From assembly GCA_017590115.1 (NCBI GenBank), contig JAGGNK010008781.1, forward strand, positions 251,471 through 315,470: DNA of 64,000 nucleotides, given 5' to 3'. Position numbers and translations under genes: made by a program. This document shows, piece after piece, positions 1 through 13,505 of this stretch; within the stretch, counting starts at the first letter, position 1; each line of letters begins with the position of its first letter. This DNA is from Montifringilla adamsi. Its lineage: Eukaryota; Chordata; Aves; Passeriformes; Passeridae. The notes beneath the pieces were generated by a model. It did no database searches, was not told where the DNA came from, and worked only from the letters and a program-made list of their open reading frames with translations.

Positions 1-3000
1 TTCATTTTAAGGAGCCTTTCTAGTCTCTCAAAACTAATGAACTGCTGCCAATAAAGACTCAAATCCAGCAATAAAAAGGCATTACATATTCCATATGCTT
101 TCGAAAGTCCGCAGAAGCCAGTGGGGAGCTGCTCCCTCCTCCACTGAGCAGTATTTCAGACCTGAAGAGACAGCAGGTTTGAGAAGGGGTCTCTGGTTTT
201 TCCCTAAGTGGGACCAATCTGACACCCCCTCCCTCCCCTTCTTGCCTTACTGAGGCCAGCAGAGCTGACCCTCAGGCAGCTTTGTCCCACTGACGCAGGC
301 TGGAGAGTGATGCACTAACTACTTCTGAGAGATAATTAGTCAGGCTTTAAGAAGTGTTTTCTGCCCGTTTGCAAGTATCCTTTTGGTGCATTCTGGCTCC
401 CCAACTTCCCCTAGTTCACGTTCAGGTGGCAGCTCTTATCTCCAGTGCAGTTCTGACACGCAGCTGTGCCAAGGTGAATTAAATCAGTGTATTTTCTAAT
501 AATGGTGGTTTCAGCTCAGCTGACTGTGTGGGCTGGTACAGACAAAAGTAATAACTTCTGTGTGTCACTTACAGCAGCTACCCCGTATTTTAGAGGAGTG
601 GGAAATAAATGTTCAAGGTTAGTGTCATGTGGTTCCCAGTGCATTTCCTTACAGCACAAGCAGGTGAACAGCAGGTGTATTATGCAGAACAGCTTCCACC
701 AAAATAAAGCCATAATTGAAATGGACGTTGATGTCACTGAACAATTTATCTTCCTTAAAAGGATTTTGCTTTACAAAAGAAGCTAATTTAGTCTGGGAAT
801 TAAATTGATGGCCATGTGGGAACATTTGTCTAATTCACTTAGAGTTGTATCATTAGCCATGATTGTTTGATCAATATTTACAAAACAGTGGAATTTACTC
901 AGTTGACAGATGTCAGAGTTCCGCTCCTCATTACTGAAAGTAGATTCTTTGTGGGAAACCTGCAACAACATCTACTTCCTTAGAGACTCAAAATGCTAAT
1001 ATGAAGTTAATAATGGATTTTTGAAACACGATACAGTCTCCTCCAATCCTTTAGGAAGCAGCTAAAAGCAGGAAATGCTCTTGCTAAATACATAATATTA
1101 AAATGCACTATAAGCAGAAGGTTTCAGTGGCCTTACAGGACTGGATAAAACCTGGAGGATGCCACACACCCTACATCTAACAGCTAAAGAAAGAGTTCCT
1201 TGTGTTCTCAGCTTATGTGTGGGTCCTAGCAGAGTGCTTCAGGGAAGAAGATACTGCTGCAATTACACGTGTACTGCTGGGATTTTCTGTTCTTCCACTT
1301 TAATTGTGTCATATTAATAGTCTTTTACCAGTTTTACTCTACCTGTGGAAGCTTAATCCCTGACAAATGTATTTTAAACTGGTATGAGAAATTATTCGGG
1401 TCAAAAATTTTCCTACATGTTCATACTTCAAAAAAAAAACCCCCCCCCAGAAAATAAATATATTTTAATCTTCAGAACTTTCAGTAATCTCATTAAAACT
1501 TTTCTTCATTCCTACCATTTAAATCATCATGTGTTCAGCTTGCATTCCGTGCATCGTGGCTATGACCACTTAGAATGGTTTATCTAAACTCAGCTCAGCA
1601 TTGTCCTGTTTTGGGGAGACTGCTTCTATCAAGTGGCAAAATTATATCTCCTCCTCCCTTCTCATCCAAATTTCACTTAATCTCTCATTTTAGCACAACT
1701 TTTGGAAGTTCTTCATAAGATTTATCACTATCAACACTTTGGAGTCTGGCTGCTGCAAAGCGATGTGATACCTTGTACATTCACAGTGAATCATCATTGC
1801 ATCATTTGTGAAAATATATAAATAAATTTGGACTACTTGGTTCTAAAAATTTGTGTATTCATGGTGGAATCTGAGCTGCAAAAGCCGGTGCCTAGGTTTG
1901 GGTTTGGATGTGTGAATTGGGAGGAAGGAGCTTCGTTCAGTTCTGTTACAGACAGGAAGACTCCCTCTGCCCCTCTTGGTAAAAGTCAGCCTTGTTCCAC
2001 TGCAGACCTTGGAGCACAGCTCATTTTGGGCAGTGCTTACAGGAATACTGTTATCAAACAGTAAATAGGAGAGAGAGGCCTGTTTAAACAACCTGAGCTT
2101 ATTTTTCTGTGAATGTTGACTTTTCTCATTGCTTTCATATTTTTTAATTATCCTGCCTGTGGCACAGACTATCACTGAATTATCCTGGGTGTAAAATTGG
2201 AGAAGTTTATGGAAATTATTCCTGAATTTCCCTGGCTACCCTGTATTTTGTTCTGTGTTGATACTTAGAGATTTTGATGCCTCCTTTCTCTCTCTTCTCC
2301 CTCCTTCACCTTTTTCTTTTAATAATGGATTGCTATCTTGTAAGCTTTTCTGCCTCTTAGCCTGGTTTAAAAGAAATACTCAGTTACCTCCTAATGACAA
2401 GTAACACAGGAGTAGCTTCCTCCATATTCTTTTTCTTCCCTTGCTTGACTTGTCCTCTGCAGTTAAAATGATATATTTTCCACTTGTGCAATTTTATGAT
2501 CTTCTTAAACCAACATGCACAAATACATAAAACACAAGTAACTTGGGTAGCACTCACTGACATTTAAAACCAGAAGCATGACTACATTAGATAAAATATG
2601 TCTTTCTTTTCGCTACATTTTTCATTTTATTGCATTTCTCACATTGTAAATACGTTTTTAAGAGTATATGCTAATCCATTAGGCAAAGATGATGCACTGA
2701 GGTGCCCAGCTGTCAGAGGAGGATTCGTGCATGCATGTCTCCTGGAAGGAGTCAGCACACGTCTCAGCATTCACTGACTGATTTACACAAATGGGGAATT
2801 GCCACGCGTGGGGAATGCCAGCAGCCTGGCCTGTGGCAGGGGTGGGTGAGGTTCCTGAGCTCTCTCTGGGAGAGGAAGGAGAAGGGGAGCCAGGTCTCTG
2901 CCTGCCACTGACCCTCCAGGCTCAGCTGTCCCAGGCCTGGAGTGGAAACCACAACTCCTCTCAGGAACCTGCTCCAGTAAGGCCAGGATGGCATCAGGGT

Positions 3001-5658
3001 GAGTCTTTAATTCCCTTGGGTAAGAAGCCAGCCCCAGCTGAAATCCAGCCTTCCATATGTTTTGGGCTAAGCAATTTCTCCAGTTGGCAGTTATGTAAGA
3101 GTGCAAATGGCTGCTGCAGTCCCGTATTGAAGTTCAATTCCTTTAAGTCAGTGTAGAATGAAGAATCAACTCTAGCATTTCCAGGTAATGGATTTCCATG
3201 CACTTGAATTTGTGTCTTTAATTAAAACTGTCAAATTGGTGCTTTTGAGAAGTGTATTTCCTTGAATTCCTTCAGTTCTCTTTGGTCCTGGCTTGACAGT
3301 AGGAAAACAGACACAGACATGGTGATAGATTTGACAGCTGACCTATTACTCTCCAAGAAAATGATACCATGATGGACCTCCCCTAATAAGAATTCAGAAG
3401 ATATTAATGCCACTTTCAGTCTAATAAATGCTTGACCTTTATTATGGTCTTACAGAAATGATAGCTGCTCATACTCTTCAATTTTAAATGCATGCTGAAA
3501 AATGTTTAAATTTGGAAAGCCCGCTGATTCAAGGCAAGTTCAAGAAATTGCTTCTGACTTCGGGCATTGTAATCAATTTATGAATAACAGGATAAGCTGG
3601 CTCATGTTGAAGGTGGCAATCTAAGGAACTAAAAAATCTGTTTCATAAGGCTTTCCCTTCTTTAGGAAGCTCTGTTTTATGATTCTGCAGATTTTCATTG
3701 GTGTACTTTCATTTCAGGTTCTGGGAAGAAAGCCAAAAGTTTAATCCCATTTTATAAGCGACTGGGGCCAAATTCTATTCCCAGAAAATTAAATGAGAGT
3801 TCTGTGATGGAGTTCAAAAGAATTGGGAATTGACCTCTATCTAATATCTTTCAGAATAATTTATTAAAACTATTTCACTTTTTTTGCTATTGCATTACCA
3901 ATGCAAATTTGTGCATTGGGTTTAAGACTTGGGCAAAGGGGAAAAGCAGCTAAATAATGATTGACATTGCAGTTACTTTATGCTTAATGCATATTACTCC
4001 TAAAACCAATGCAATGCACGATTTCGTGACATTACAGAAGTGGCCATATGTGCTAAATAAAAAAAATTGTTTGAAAAATGTAATGCCCTGATCTCAGTAA
4101 GCCAACATGTAAGATTAGATCCAAACAAACCATGAAGGATCAGGAGCTGAAACTCACCTTTCTGTAGGAAATGTTGCAGATGGAATGTTTAAAGGCTGGG
4201 GCCAGTTTAATATTAAATAGCAATTTCTGTAATGCGTAAGTGATTAATCCTCCACTGTGCATTTCCACCTTGCTTTCCTGTTAAAACTCTCCTCGAGCAA
4301 CTTCTGAAGCTTCACTGTTAGCACTTGTGGCTTCACTGAGCTCTTTGATCAAGGATTTCATGCGTTTCCCTTTCTGTCTGTGCAGCTGCTCTATCCCAGC
4401 AGCCTTGCCCGTGACACTGCTTGAAAACCTCGTGATGTTTGTCCTCCGCACCTGGCACACCTTCCAGCTGAAGGGAAGTGTGTGGATTGAGTTAATACAC
4501 AATCAATATTGTTAAAATGAATGGTTCCTTTAATCAACAGGCAACTCTCATTCCTTTGGACTGGGATTTTCAAAGCTGTTTTGAGGAGTTAATATATTCA
4601 ATTTCACCAGTGCTTTTAAGATAACAGGACACCCAACTTCCTTGTGTACATATAATAAATCCTCATTGAATTTTGTCTTGGATTTGTATTCAAGGAAGAG
4701 GGAGAAGGAATGTTTTTTTCCAAGCTTTTCTTCATTATTTTGGAGACTTGCCAGCCTAAGTCAATTAAATTGTATTAGGTGCTTTAGCTGTCTCAGTTGT
4801 CAGCTAAAGAGAACGATGAGACCACATGCTTTAGGAAGAAAGTAGAATTTCAATCACAGAATTTTCTAACTAATTGTTTGGAAAGCTTCTGTCAAGAAAT
4901 ACAGGGTTCAGACTTCTCTTGGAAAAAGGATAGACTGTGTGATTTGATGGCATTTCCAGACTTATTGTCTACCATGTTTTATTAATATATTTTATAATAT
5001 TTCAATTTCAGAATCTCATACATTGATGTAAATTCATTCACTTTTGCAGTCAGAATCTGGGGAAAAGCTGACACCAGAGTGAAGTGATTTCTGAGAATAG
5101 ATGAAAATGTGGGATGGCAGTCTCTGTTTTTTGACTACAGAGGAACATTAGTTAAATGAAAAAAATCTTCTTCCAATGGCCCTACATCCTTCAAGTACAC
5201 CAATAACCTTTCTTAGTTTTGGCAGTAATGCTTAGGATGGAAATGGACCCAATTTTGGGGCTTATGGAAGAAATTTTGGTATCTGATTCAATCACTTAAT
5301 GAAGTTTTTAAAGAGGGAGTTATTACTTGTCTTAACAGCCGCAGAGAAACTGAAGAATAGAGAGTAGTAGGGCTTTTAAAATAACAATTTACAGGGAAAC
5401 CAAGGAGCAATTTTTGAAAACTGACACTTTTCTTCACAGTTTTTTTCCCGAGCTTGACAATGTTAGTGTACTAATATTGCAATTTTTTGAGGTTCTTCCT
5501 TCTGTCTATCCTTTTATCTACACAGTCACAAAACCCTTTGAAAGACCTTGACTTTGCTGCAATGTGCAAAACAGACCTTTTCCAACCCCTCGTTTTGTGC
5601 GAGTGAGCCCGCGCCAATTAAGTGGCTGATGGCAGTAATGAGGCAGTCAGTGCAAGTT
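1..5658. other. Unique AT-rich non-coding DNA
   Basis: Only short unrecognised open frames (up to 121 residues, 2791-3156) are present, with no splice-supported homology to a known protein. A GC-richer patch at about 2,700-3,050 holds most of them. Apart from the homopolymer at 1430 I see no repeat. Confidence 0.7.
1430..1448. repeat. A10-C9 homopolymer junction
   Basis: Ten A are followed by nine C. The length is likely unstable and error-prone in sequencing. Confidence 0.95.
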
Positions 5659-7692
5659 GGGCAGAGCCCTGCTCAGGGCACAGAGCCTGCCGAGGGCACA
5701 GAGCCCTGCCCAGGGCACAGAGCTGCCGGGGGCACAGAGCCTGCCGAGGGCACAGAGCCTGCCCAGGGCACAGAGCCCTGCTGAGGGCACAGAGCCATCC
5801 CAGGGCACAGAGCCTGCTGAGGGCACAGAGCCCTGCTGAGGGCACAGAGCCTGCCGAGGGCACAGAGCCCTGCCCAGGGCACAGAGCCATCCCAGGGCAC
5901 AGAGCCTGCCCAGGGCACAGAGCCTGCTGAGGGCACAGAGCCCTGCTCAGGGCACAGAGCCTGCCCAGGGCACAGAGCCCGCCTAGGGGCCCAGAGCCCT
6001 GCCGAGGGCACAGAGCCTGCCCGGGGCACAGAGCCCTGCCCGGGGCACAGAGCCCTGCCCAGGGCACAGAGCCTGCTGAGGGCACAGAGCCTGCTGAGGG
6101 CCCAGAGCCCTGCTGAGGGCACAGAGCCTGCCGAGGGCACAGAGCCTGCCGAGGGCACAGAGCCCTGCTNGCCCAGAGCCTTCCGAGGGCCCAGAGCCCT
6201 GCCGAGGGCACAGAGCCATCCCAGGGCACAGAGCCTGCCCAGGGCACAGAGCCTGCCGAGGGCACAGAGCCCTGCTGAGGGCACAGAGCCATCCCAGGGC
6301 ACAGAGCCTGCCGAGGGCACAGAGCCCTGCTGAGGGCACAGAGCCTGCCGAGGGCACAGAGCCCTGCCCAGGGCACAGAGCCATCCCAGGGCCCAGAGCC
6401 TGCCCAGGGCACAGAGCCTGCTGAGGGCACAGAGCCCTGCTGAGGGCACAGAGCCTGCCCAGGGCNNNNNNNNNNNNNNNNNNNNNNNNNNNNNNNNNNN
6501 NNNNNNNNNNNNNNNNNNNNNNNNNNNNNNNNNNNNNNNNNNNNNNNNNNNNNNNNNNNNNNNNNNNNNNNNNNNNNNNNNNNNNNNNNNNNNNNNNNNN
6601 NNNNNNNNNNNNNNNNNNNNNNNNNNNNNNNNNNNNNNNNNNNNNNNNNNNNNNNNNNNNNNNNNNNNNNNNNNNNNNNNNNNNNNNNNNNNNNNNNNNN
6701 NNNNNNNNNNNNNNNNNNNNNNNNNNNNNNNNNNNNNNNNNNNNNNNNNNNNNNNNNNNNNNNNNNNNNNNNNNNNNNNNNNNNNNNNNNNNNNNNNNNN
6801 NNNNNNNNNNNNNNNNNNNNNNNNNNNNNNNNNNNNNNNNNNNNNNNNNNNNNNNNNNNNNNNNNNNNNNNNNNNNNNNNNNNNNNNNNNNNNNNNNNNN
6901 NNNNNNNNNNNNNNNNNNNNNNNNNNNNNNNNNNNNNNNNNNNNNNNNNNNNNNNNNNNNNNNNNNNNNNNNNNNNNNNNNNNNNNNNNNNNNNNNNNNN
7001 NNNNNNNNNNNNNNNNNNNNNNNNNNNNNNNNNNNNNNNNNNNNNNNNNNNNNNNNNNNNNNNNNNNNNNNNNNNNNNNNNNNNNNNNNNNNNNNNNNNN
7101 NNNNNNNNNNNNNNNNNNNNNNNNNNNNNNNNNNNNNNNNNNNNNNNNNNNNNNNNNNNNNNNNNNNNNNNNNNNNNNNNNNNNNNNNNNNNNNNNNNNN
7201 NNNNNNNNNNNNNNNNNNNNNNNNNNNNNNNNNNNNNNNNNNNNNNNNNNNNNNNNNNNNNNNNNNNNNNNNNNNNNNNNNNNNNNNNNNNNNNNNNNNN
7301 NNNNNNNNNNNNNNNNNNNNNNNNNNNNNNNNNNNNNNNNNNNNNNNNNNNNNNNNNNNNNNNNNNNNNNNNGGGCCTGCCCAAGGCGCAGAGCCCTGCT
7401 GAGGGCACAGAGCCATCCCAGGGCACAGAGCCCTGCCCAGGGCACAGAGCCTGCCGAGGGCACAGAGCCCTTCTCAGGGCACAGAGCCCTGCCGAGGGCA
7501 CAGAGCCTGCCGAGGGCACAGAGCCTGCTGAGGGCACAGAGCCCTGCCGAGGGCATAGAGCCTGCCCAGGGCACAGAGCCATCCCAGGGCACAGAGCCCT
7601 GCTGAGGGCACAGAGCCTGCCGAGGGCACAGAGCCCTGCCGAGGGCATAGAGCCTGCCCAGGGCACAGAGCCATCCCAGGGCACAGAGCCCT
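5659..7692. repeat. Large GC-rich minisatellite (18/19-bp units), with assembly gap
   Basis: The units follow the pattern GGGCACAGAGCCTGCCCA (18 bp), with 18-bp CCATCCCA and 19-bp CCCTGCTGA variants mixed along the array. Some units have GGGCCCAGAGCC instead of GGGCACAGAGCC. The array ends sharply in unique sequence on both sides. A 907-base N run interrupts it, so the true copy number is unknown. Because 18- and 19-bp units alternate, no reading frame keeps one peptide repeat, although the units lack stops on the minus strand. The very long open frames here are by-products. Confidence 0.97.
6466..7372. other. Assembly gap (907 N)
   Basis: A run of N lies entirely inside the 18/19-bp minisatellite, which probably stopped assembly. 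The size may be an estimate. A single N at 6170 marks another unresolved point in the same array. Confidence 0.99.
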
Positions 7693-9420
7693 GAGTGTGC
7701 CCGTGCTCGGGCTGGGGCACAGCGCCCACGCCGCGCCACGCTGCCGCAGCACTAACGGGACTCTCTCCTCAGTCACAATTAATTGCTTTGCTCTAGCACA
7801 GTCTTAGGAACATCAAATAATTGAAGATAACAGTTTTGACATGTTCCAACATTGGAAAAAGATTTTGGAAGAGTTGAAAAATACCGTGGAGGTGGGGGAC
7901 TGAGTTTTGAGAAAGTTTTTTGTCTATTTTGATTCATCTCCATGTAACCATAAAAAGCACCTGTTCGCACTCTCAAATAGTTCTGTGTGAGTTACAACTG
8001 TCCCAGAGTTGTACATTTCATTTCTGTCACTATTCCAAGTGTGTTTATTAAAGCTGGGCTAAAGAGGATCCAGACAGAGCTGGGGTTTGACTCCTCTATG
8101 GGAAAACTCTATCAAGTTGGAATAAGCAGTCAAATACCACAGACATAATTTTTTCAAAACCAGTTTTCAGCAATATCTGATTTTCTTAGTGCAGAATGAA
8201 ATATTTAGATTGCTGCAAAATAAACTATGTTTCAAATTATATTTCAAATTTCATACATTTTAATTTTTAAAGCATACCTGTCGTAACTCAATAATAAGTA
8301 TAGACAGAAATTTAAGTAGGTTTGATTTAAACATTTCTGTAATTTCCATGTTCTCCACAAAGAGAACTGTATCATACCTCTCCCCCCCCCTTTTTTTTTT
8401 TTTTTTTTGAGGGTACAGCAGTTTCTGGTCAAGGTGCTACTTAAATCTGTAGTGTTTTGCTGTCTCTGCATGACAGTTGGTGACCATTAATGCATTGATT
8501 CTTAACATACTCTGTTTATCAATTTGAATTTCTGAATATACTGTGCTGTAGCAAAAAGCTCTAAGCTTCTCATTATAGCTCAGTATATATTGTCAGCATA
8601 AACAATCTTCAAAATTGTCTTAGAAGTGAGAAATTATTTGTCCTTCATTGCTTAAATTATTTTACTTGGACTGCTGAATGTCCTCTGCCTTGATAACATT
8701 TTTTTAGATGAAAAATTGTTATATTTCCTTAGGAATACTTGGAATGAAGCAGTTAATGTGACATACTGTGTCATTGATTACAAACTGTGGGTGACACTTC
8801 ACAGAGGAATTGCTTTGTCCTTCCATTTTCAAGAGCATATCCACACTCCTGTGTCTGTTCATCTGTTTGTCTATATATTGATATATTTAGAGAGACAACT
8901 TCTAAAAAGCTATTTAATTTAACATCAGTAAAAAGCAAACCAGAATGGAATTTTGATGTGATACTAAGTGTAGTGTATGAAACCCAGGTTGTGTAAAGTG
9001 CAGATGAATTTTTCCGGAGCACTGGCAGCTTTCATCTTCCCACGTGAACACGACTGCAAAAGCACAATCTCCCTTAGCCATGCCGCAGTCTGGAGACTGA
9101 CTGACATCCATCAATATTGCTCAGTGCCTGAGCAGCAGGAGGCTGCTTTTTCCAGCAGAACATGACAGCTGAGTGCTCTTGCCTGATAGAGCCCCGTGTG
9201 CCAGCGGGCTCGGGAGGGAGCGGGCACCAAACGCTCTGCTGATTGTGTGCTCAGCTCTGCAAGGGAGAAGGTCACCTGGCCCTAATCAGAGATGGAAAAC
9301 TCAGTTTGCCTGCTGCTTGACAGTTCCTTCCCATTAAGCACGAGCCTGCAGGACCACAGTGGTCAGAGGTGCACTCTGCCTTGGCAGCCAGGGATGAGGC
9401 AGCAGCACTGAGCCAAGTCT
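7693..9420. other. Unique AT-rich non-coding DNA
   Basis: I see no gene or mobile element, only the C9-T18 run and short unrecognised frames. Confidence 0.7.
8382..8408. repeat. C9-T18 homopolymer junction
   Basis: Nine C are followed by eighteen T. Read on the minus strand it is A18 then G9. It could be an old poly(A) tail, but no element body is recognised beside it. Confidence 0.95.
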
Positions 9421-9640
9421 GAGCTGGCACCCAGCCACTGGCCACCCTGAGCCCACACGGGAGGGACACCCCCTTTCATTTCCCATTTCATTTCCCATTT
9501 CACTTCCCATTTCATTTCCCATTTCATTTCCCATCTCAGCTGGGACTGAGCTGACACCCAGCCACTGGCCATCCTGAGCCCACACGGGAGGGACGCTCCA
9601 TTTCATCTGCCATTTCATCATCTCCCATTTCATTTCCTGA
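9421..9640. repeat. Duplicated 56-bp block separated by an ATTTCCC-rich tandem array
   Basis: A block from GAGCTGGCACCCAGCCACTG to GGGAGGGACACC (9421-9470) recurs with a few changes from 9548 (GAGCTGACACCCAGCCACTG). Between and after the blocks are 11- to 12-bp units of the form CATTTCATTTCC. The layout suggests a compound unit of about 127 bp containing a short inner satellite, present about one and a half times. Confidence 0.9.
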
Positions 9641-12600
9641 GGTCAGCTGGATTCCTGCCTGTGCTGCTCCACTGAGGGTCCTTTGAGTGTTTTCCCTTGG
9701 GGAAGCTGCTGAGCAGCACCAAGGAACAGCAGCCACAGTCAGCTGAAGGCCCAAGAGTCCTTTTGGGGATTGGGATCTCGATATTCTGAGGTCAATCAGG
9801 TCCTGCAGATGTTGTTATGGTGATCCCAGCTAACACACAAATGGATGAGCACAAGGATAGAAAAGGCAGGGCTAATTGTATATTTGTTGTGGATGGAGAT
9901 TTGATATAGATCAGTTGGAAAGTGAATGCAAAGCAACACAAAGATTCTCTGCTAAATTTGCCAGCAACATAAAATGCTCTGTGACTTTTGTGTGAATGCC
10001 AGTTGTCTTTTTAGTCTCAAAATTACTTTCATGGCTTTGTTTAGTACCTCAGTTCTTGGCAGAAATCTGAATATTTATATATTGAGTGAGAGGAAATGAC
10101 CCTTACAAGTGACATAACTTCAACACAACTGCAAAGATTATAAATAATAATGTGAATTAGTTTGTCTTTGATCATCTAAAAGACTTGTGTGATTTTAGCA
10201 CTGCTCTGTGGTATGAAACTTCTCTGTGAAATTTAGTTTGGTAGCCAGGATCATCTGTAGAAGAAAACTGGATATATTAAAATATGCCAGAGTAGGGTAC
10301 AGTCAGATGTGTAAATGATATATCTGAACCACAGTGAGCTCCAAGTGCTTGTTCATTTAACCGGTAAAATTGCGTTCACACTAGAAAGATTTCACAGCTT
10401 TAATTATGTTTTTGGATTAATTAAGGCAGTAAAGCTTTCCAATGTAGATGAGCCCTTGCTCATCTAATTTCTTTGCTTCCAGCATGCAGTCTATCAGGTT
10501 TGCAGTGCAATTTAGACACCCTTATTTTGTCATTCTGCAGAGAGCTTGGTGTGCTCCAGCAGCTTCACCTGGTCTGAGTTAGCTTTGGCCTTGCCATGCT
10601 CCCCTCGTGACTGCAGGCTCACTGTGACTCCTGCAGCACATTTCCTCAGCTCTCTGGCTTCCAGGCATGGGGGGTTTTATTGGCAAGTTTGGTACAGCAC
10701 AATCAGCATTACACTTGGAATGGTCTGGTTTGTGCCCTGGTTGTGGCCCCTGTGTCTCTGCTAGCACACAGGCGCTGCCAGCCCCTCCTGCTGCAGCCGA
10801 ATTTGAGTTTTGGCCACACCAGCAATTCCAGAGGCAGAGACTGTGTGGAGGCTCCTGACACGGGGGGCCAGTGGGGCCAGCGTGCTCGTCATGGCTCTGA
10901 CCCTTTCAGTCTTTCCCCTGCCTCTTTTGGCTCAAATATGGAGGTTTTGAAAGGGATAACGAGGGTCAGAGGGGTAGGTGGGAGATGAGAGCGCAGGGCA
11001 GAAATGCACACCACGAGAGCAGCTGCAAGGGCTAACAGGTTGGGAATTTCCTCCTCTCCAGTGGGCTGCTGCTTTCCATGTTGGCCTGTCAGCACCAGGC
11101 CAATTAACATTTTTGCTGCACCCTGTTGTACCAGTTGAGTAGCATAACATCATTTTTCAGGTCATGGCTTGGGACTGAAGGAGTCTCTGTGCCTCTCCAG
11201 TTTCCATAAAAGTTGGATATTGGGGTAGAAATGGCAACCCCAAGAGATTTAAGTTTATTAATATGGTCTGCAAATCATGACACTGGATTAACATCAGAAA
11301 ATTGAAAATGAATCATTTTAAAGATTGTGGAAATTTTTACCTTTTCTTTCACTTCTTTAAAAATTAAAGTTAATATTTTCACAAAATGTTCTGGAAACTT
11401 AATAACAATAAGCTTCATCTTATTTTAAAAACTGTGCAAAAATACTAAAGTATTAAAAACAGTCTTAAAAAATTTTAGCAGTAGAATTTATACTATGAAG
11501 TAAAACTGATCAAAGTAAGAATTTCTACAATTTAATGCTTCCAAACAAGCTAGTTTGAAATGCAAAATTACTAAAGATTCAAACAGAACTCTGCCCTCTG
11601 GTATCCTGTGGACAATTTGGTAATGAGTTAGAAAGCTTGTGCGTGTGCTGGTTTATGGTTTAGTTCCTAGGGCTATGCTGGGTCACTGAAGTGTTTAATG
11701 TATACATATGTTTGTCTGATTTAATAACAATCTGCTGATAAATAAATTCAAAATTGAGGCCCCGAATTGTTACGGACCTGCACAGGATTAACAGTTTGTT
11801 GTTTTCAGTTCAGTTGCAGTTGCAGGTTGTGTGATTGCCACAGTGAAAATGCAAAGGAAAATAAAATTTAAATCATGTATTGGTTATTAAAAAAGCTCCA
11901 AACAAACACCAGCACTATGCCAGCTGCAAAAACCACTCTCTGGTAAATATAGTTGGATATGAAGACAGGGCATTAATTATTCATCCATCTATGCCCCAGC
12001 AGAGCCAGGAGGATCAGAACTGATTTGCAGGACAGAGCAAGTGAGGCTTCCTGCTCCCTGGGGAGCAGCACGGATTTCTGCCTGGGAAAGATGCAGTCCC
12101 AGACAGCACTCAGAGGCAAAGCTAATCCTGTGGGCAGCAGGGTGGACCCAAACCATACTCAGGTTTTCATTACAAACGGTTTCTCTCAGTCAGAAACATG
12201 TGGCTGGCATTGCTGGCAGGAGTTAAAGGCACTACAATATTGCAATTTCAGACAACAAAAATGAAGAGTGGCTCCAGCCAAGATACTTCTCCAAGATCTG
12301 CAATAGCTGGTAAATAGCTTTATTCTTTAATAGCAGAGTCCCAGTATAATGGTACACAGGAGTAAAAGATGGGGTATCTCTCTGATGCAAGAAGCTAGAC
12401 AGTGTTATATCAACATTAAATGGATTTTAGATATGTGTTTTAAGGCTTGAGTTCATAAATAGAATGTGACAAAAGGTCAGTCTGGCACATATGGCTCATT
12501 TACTGTTCAGCTGTACAAAGAACCTTGTAATAGCTGGGGTTTATGATAACTAAAAACCCCATGGATGAGTGGGTACAGAGAATTAACTTCATAATCTGAA

Positions 12601-13165
12601 TGTTGCATTTGAATGTTATTGAAAACAATTACAATTATTTGAATGACTAAACTATATTTACATGTTTTGAGTTTTCCCTTTGGGAGAGTTCCCTGCTTTT
12701 CCATCACACACCACTGGCTGGTAGATATTAGGCTGCAGTTAATAGCTCTGTTTTACATGGTAATATTATTTCAAGTACTTGAGTGTGATAGCAGCAAAAC
12801 ACATCATGGGTTGTAGCTGTGGTCAAATCAATACATTCATACGAAATGAGGAGAAAATTAATGTTGTGCTGTGAATAGCTCCAGCTAGAAAAATGTCTTT
12901 TGTAATAACGAGCAGACTTAATAGTCTCTAGCACAAACACAGAAGCAGAGAGCAACATGGCCCTTCAAGGAAGACTGGGGAGTTCTGTGCTATCAAAATC
13001 CCCTGTGTTCCTCTAAGGAGAAACAGGATTTCCTCCACAACACGCTCTTCTTCAGGTAATAGAGTAAGAGCTATAAATAGGTAAATATCTAGGTGCCAGC
13101 CAGCCTAGAGAATCTGGGTCGGAGTCTGCCTTTTGTCACCATCTCTGCCTCTGGGGTGGGAACAG
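9641..13165. other. Unique non-coding DNA
   Basis: Mostly AT-rich, notably 11,270-11,580, with a GC-richer patch at 10,540-11,110 that has overlapping short frames on both strands but no recognised protein. Confidence 0.7.
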
Positions 13166-13505
13166 AGCCTGCTGGGGACAGCAAGAGGGGAGAGCAGGAG
13201 CTGAGCCCTGGGTCTGGGGGGAACAGAGCCCTGGGTCTGGGGGGAATGAGCCCTGGGTGTGGGGGGAACTGGGCCCTGGGTCTGCTGGGGACAGCAAGAG
13301 GGGAGAGCAGGAGCTGAGCCCTGGGTCTGGGGGGAACAGAGCCCTGGGTCTGGGGGGAACTGAGCCCTGGGTGTGGGGGAAACTGAGCCCTCGGTCTGGG
13401 GGGACTGAGCCCTGGGTGTGGGGGGAATGAGCCCTGACTCAGGGAAGAACTGGCCCCTGGGTCAGGAGGGAATTGGCCCCTGGGTCTGGGGAACTGACCC
13501 CTGGC
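13166..13505. repeat. G-rich minisatellite (about 20- to 24-bp units)
   Basis: The basic unit is GCCCTGGGTCTGGGGGGAAC plus a few bases. It carries runs of three and six G on the plus strand in most copies. A longer segment (GCTGGGGACAGCAAGAGGGG and following) occurs at 13171 and again at 13284, so a 113-bp block has itself been duplicated. Copies decay towards 13,505. Confidence 0.95.

Noticed and set aside
5618..7739. Open frames of 703, 688 and 477 codons on the minus strand
   Set aside because: They are translations of the 18/19-bp minisatellite and of 907 N. Peptide repeats change frame with each 19-bp unit and there is no supported gene structure.
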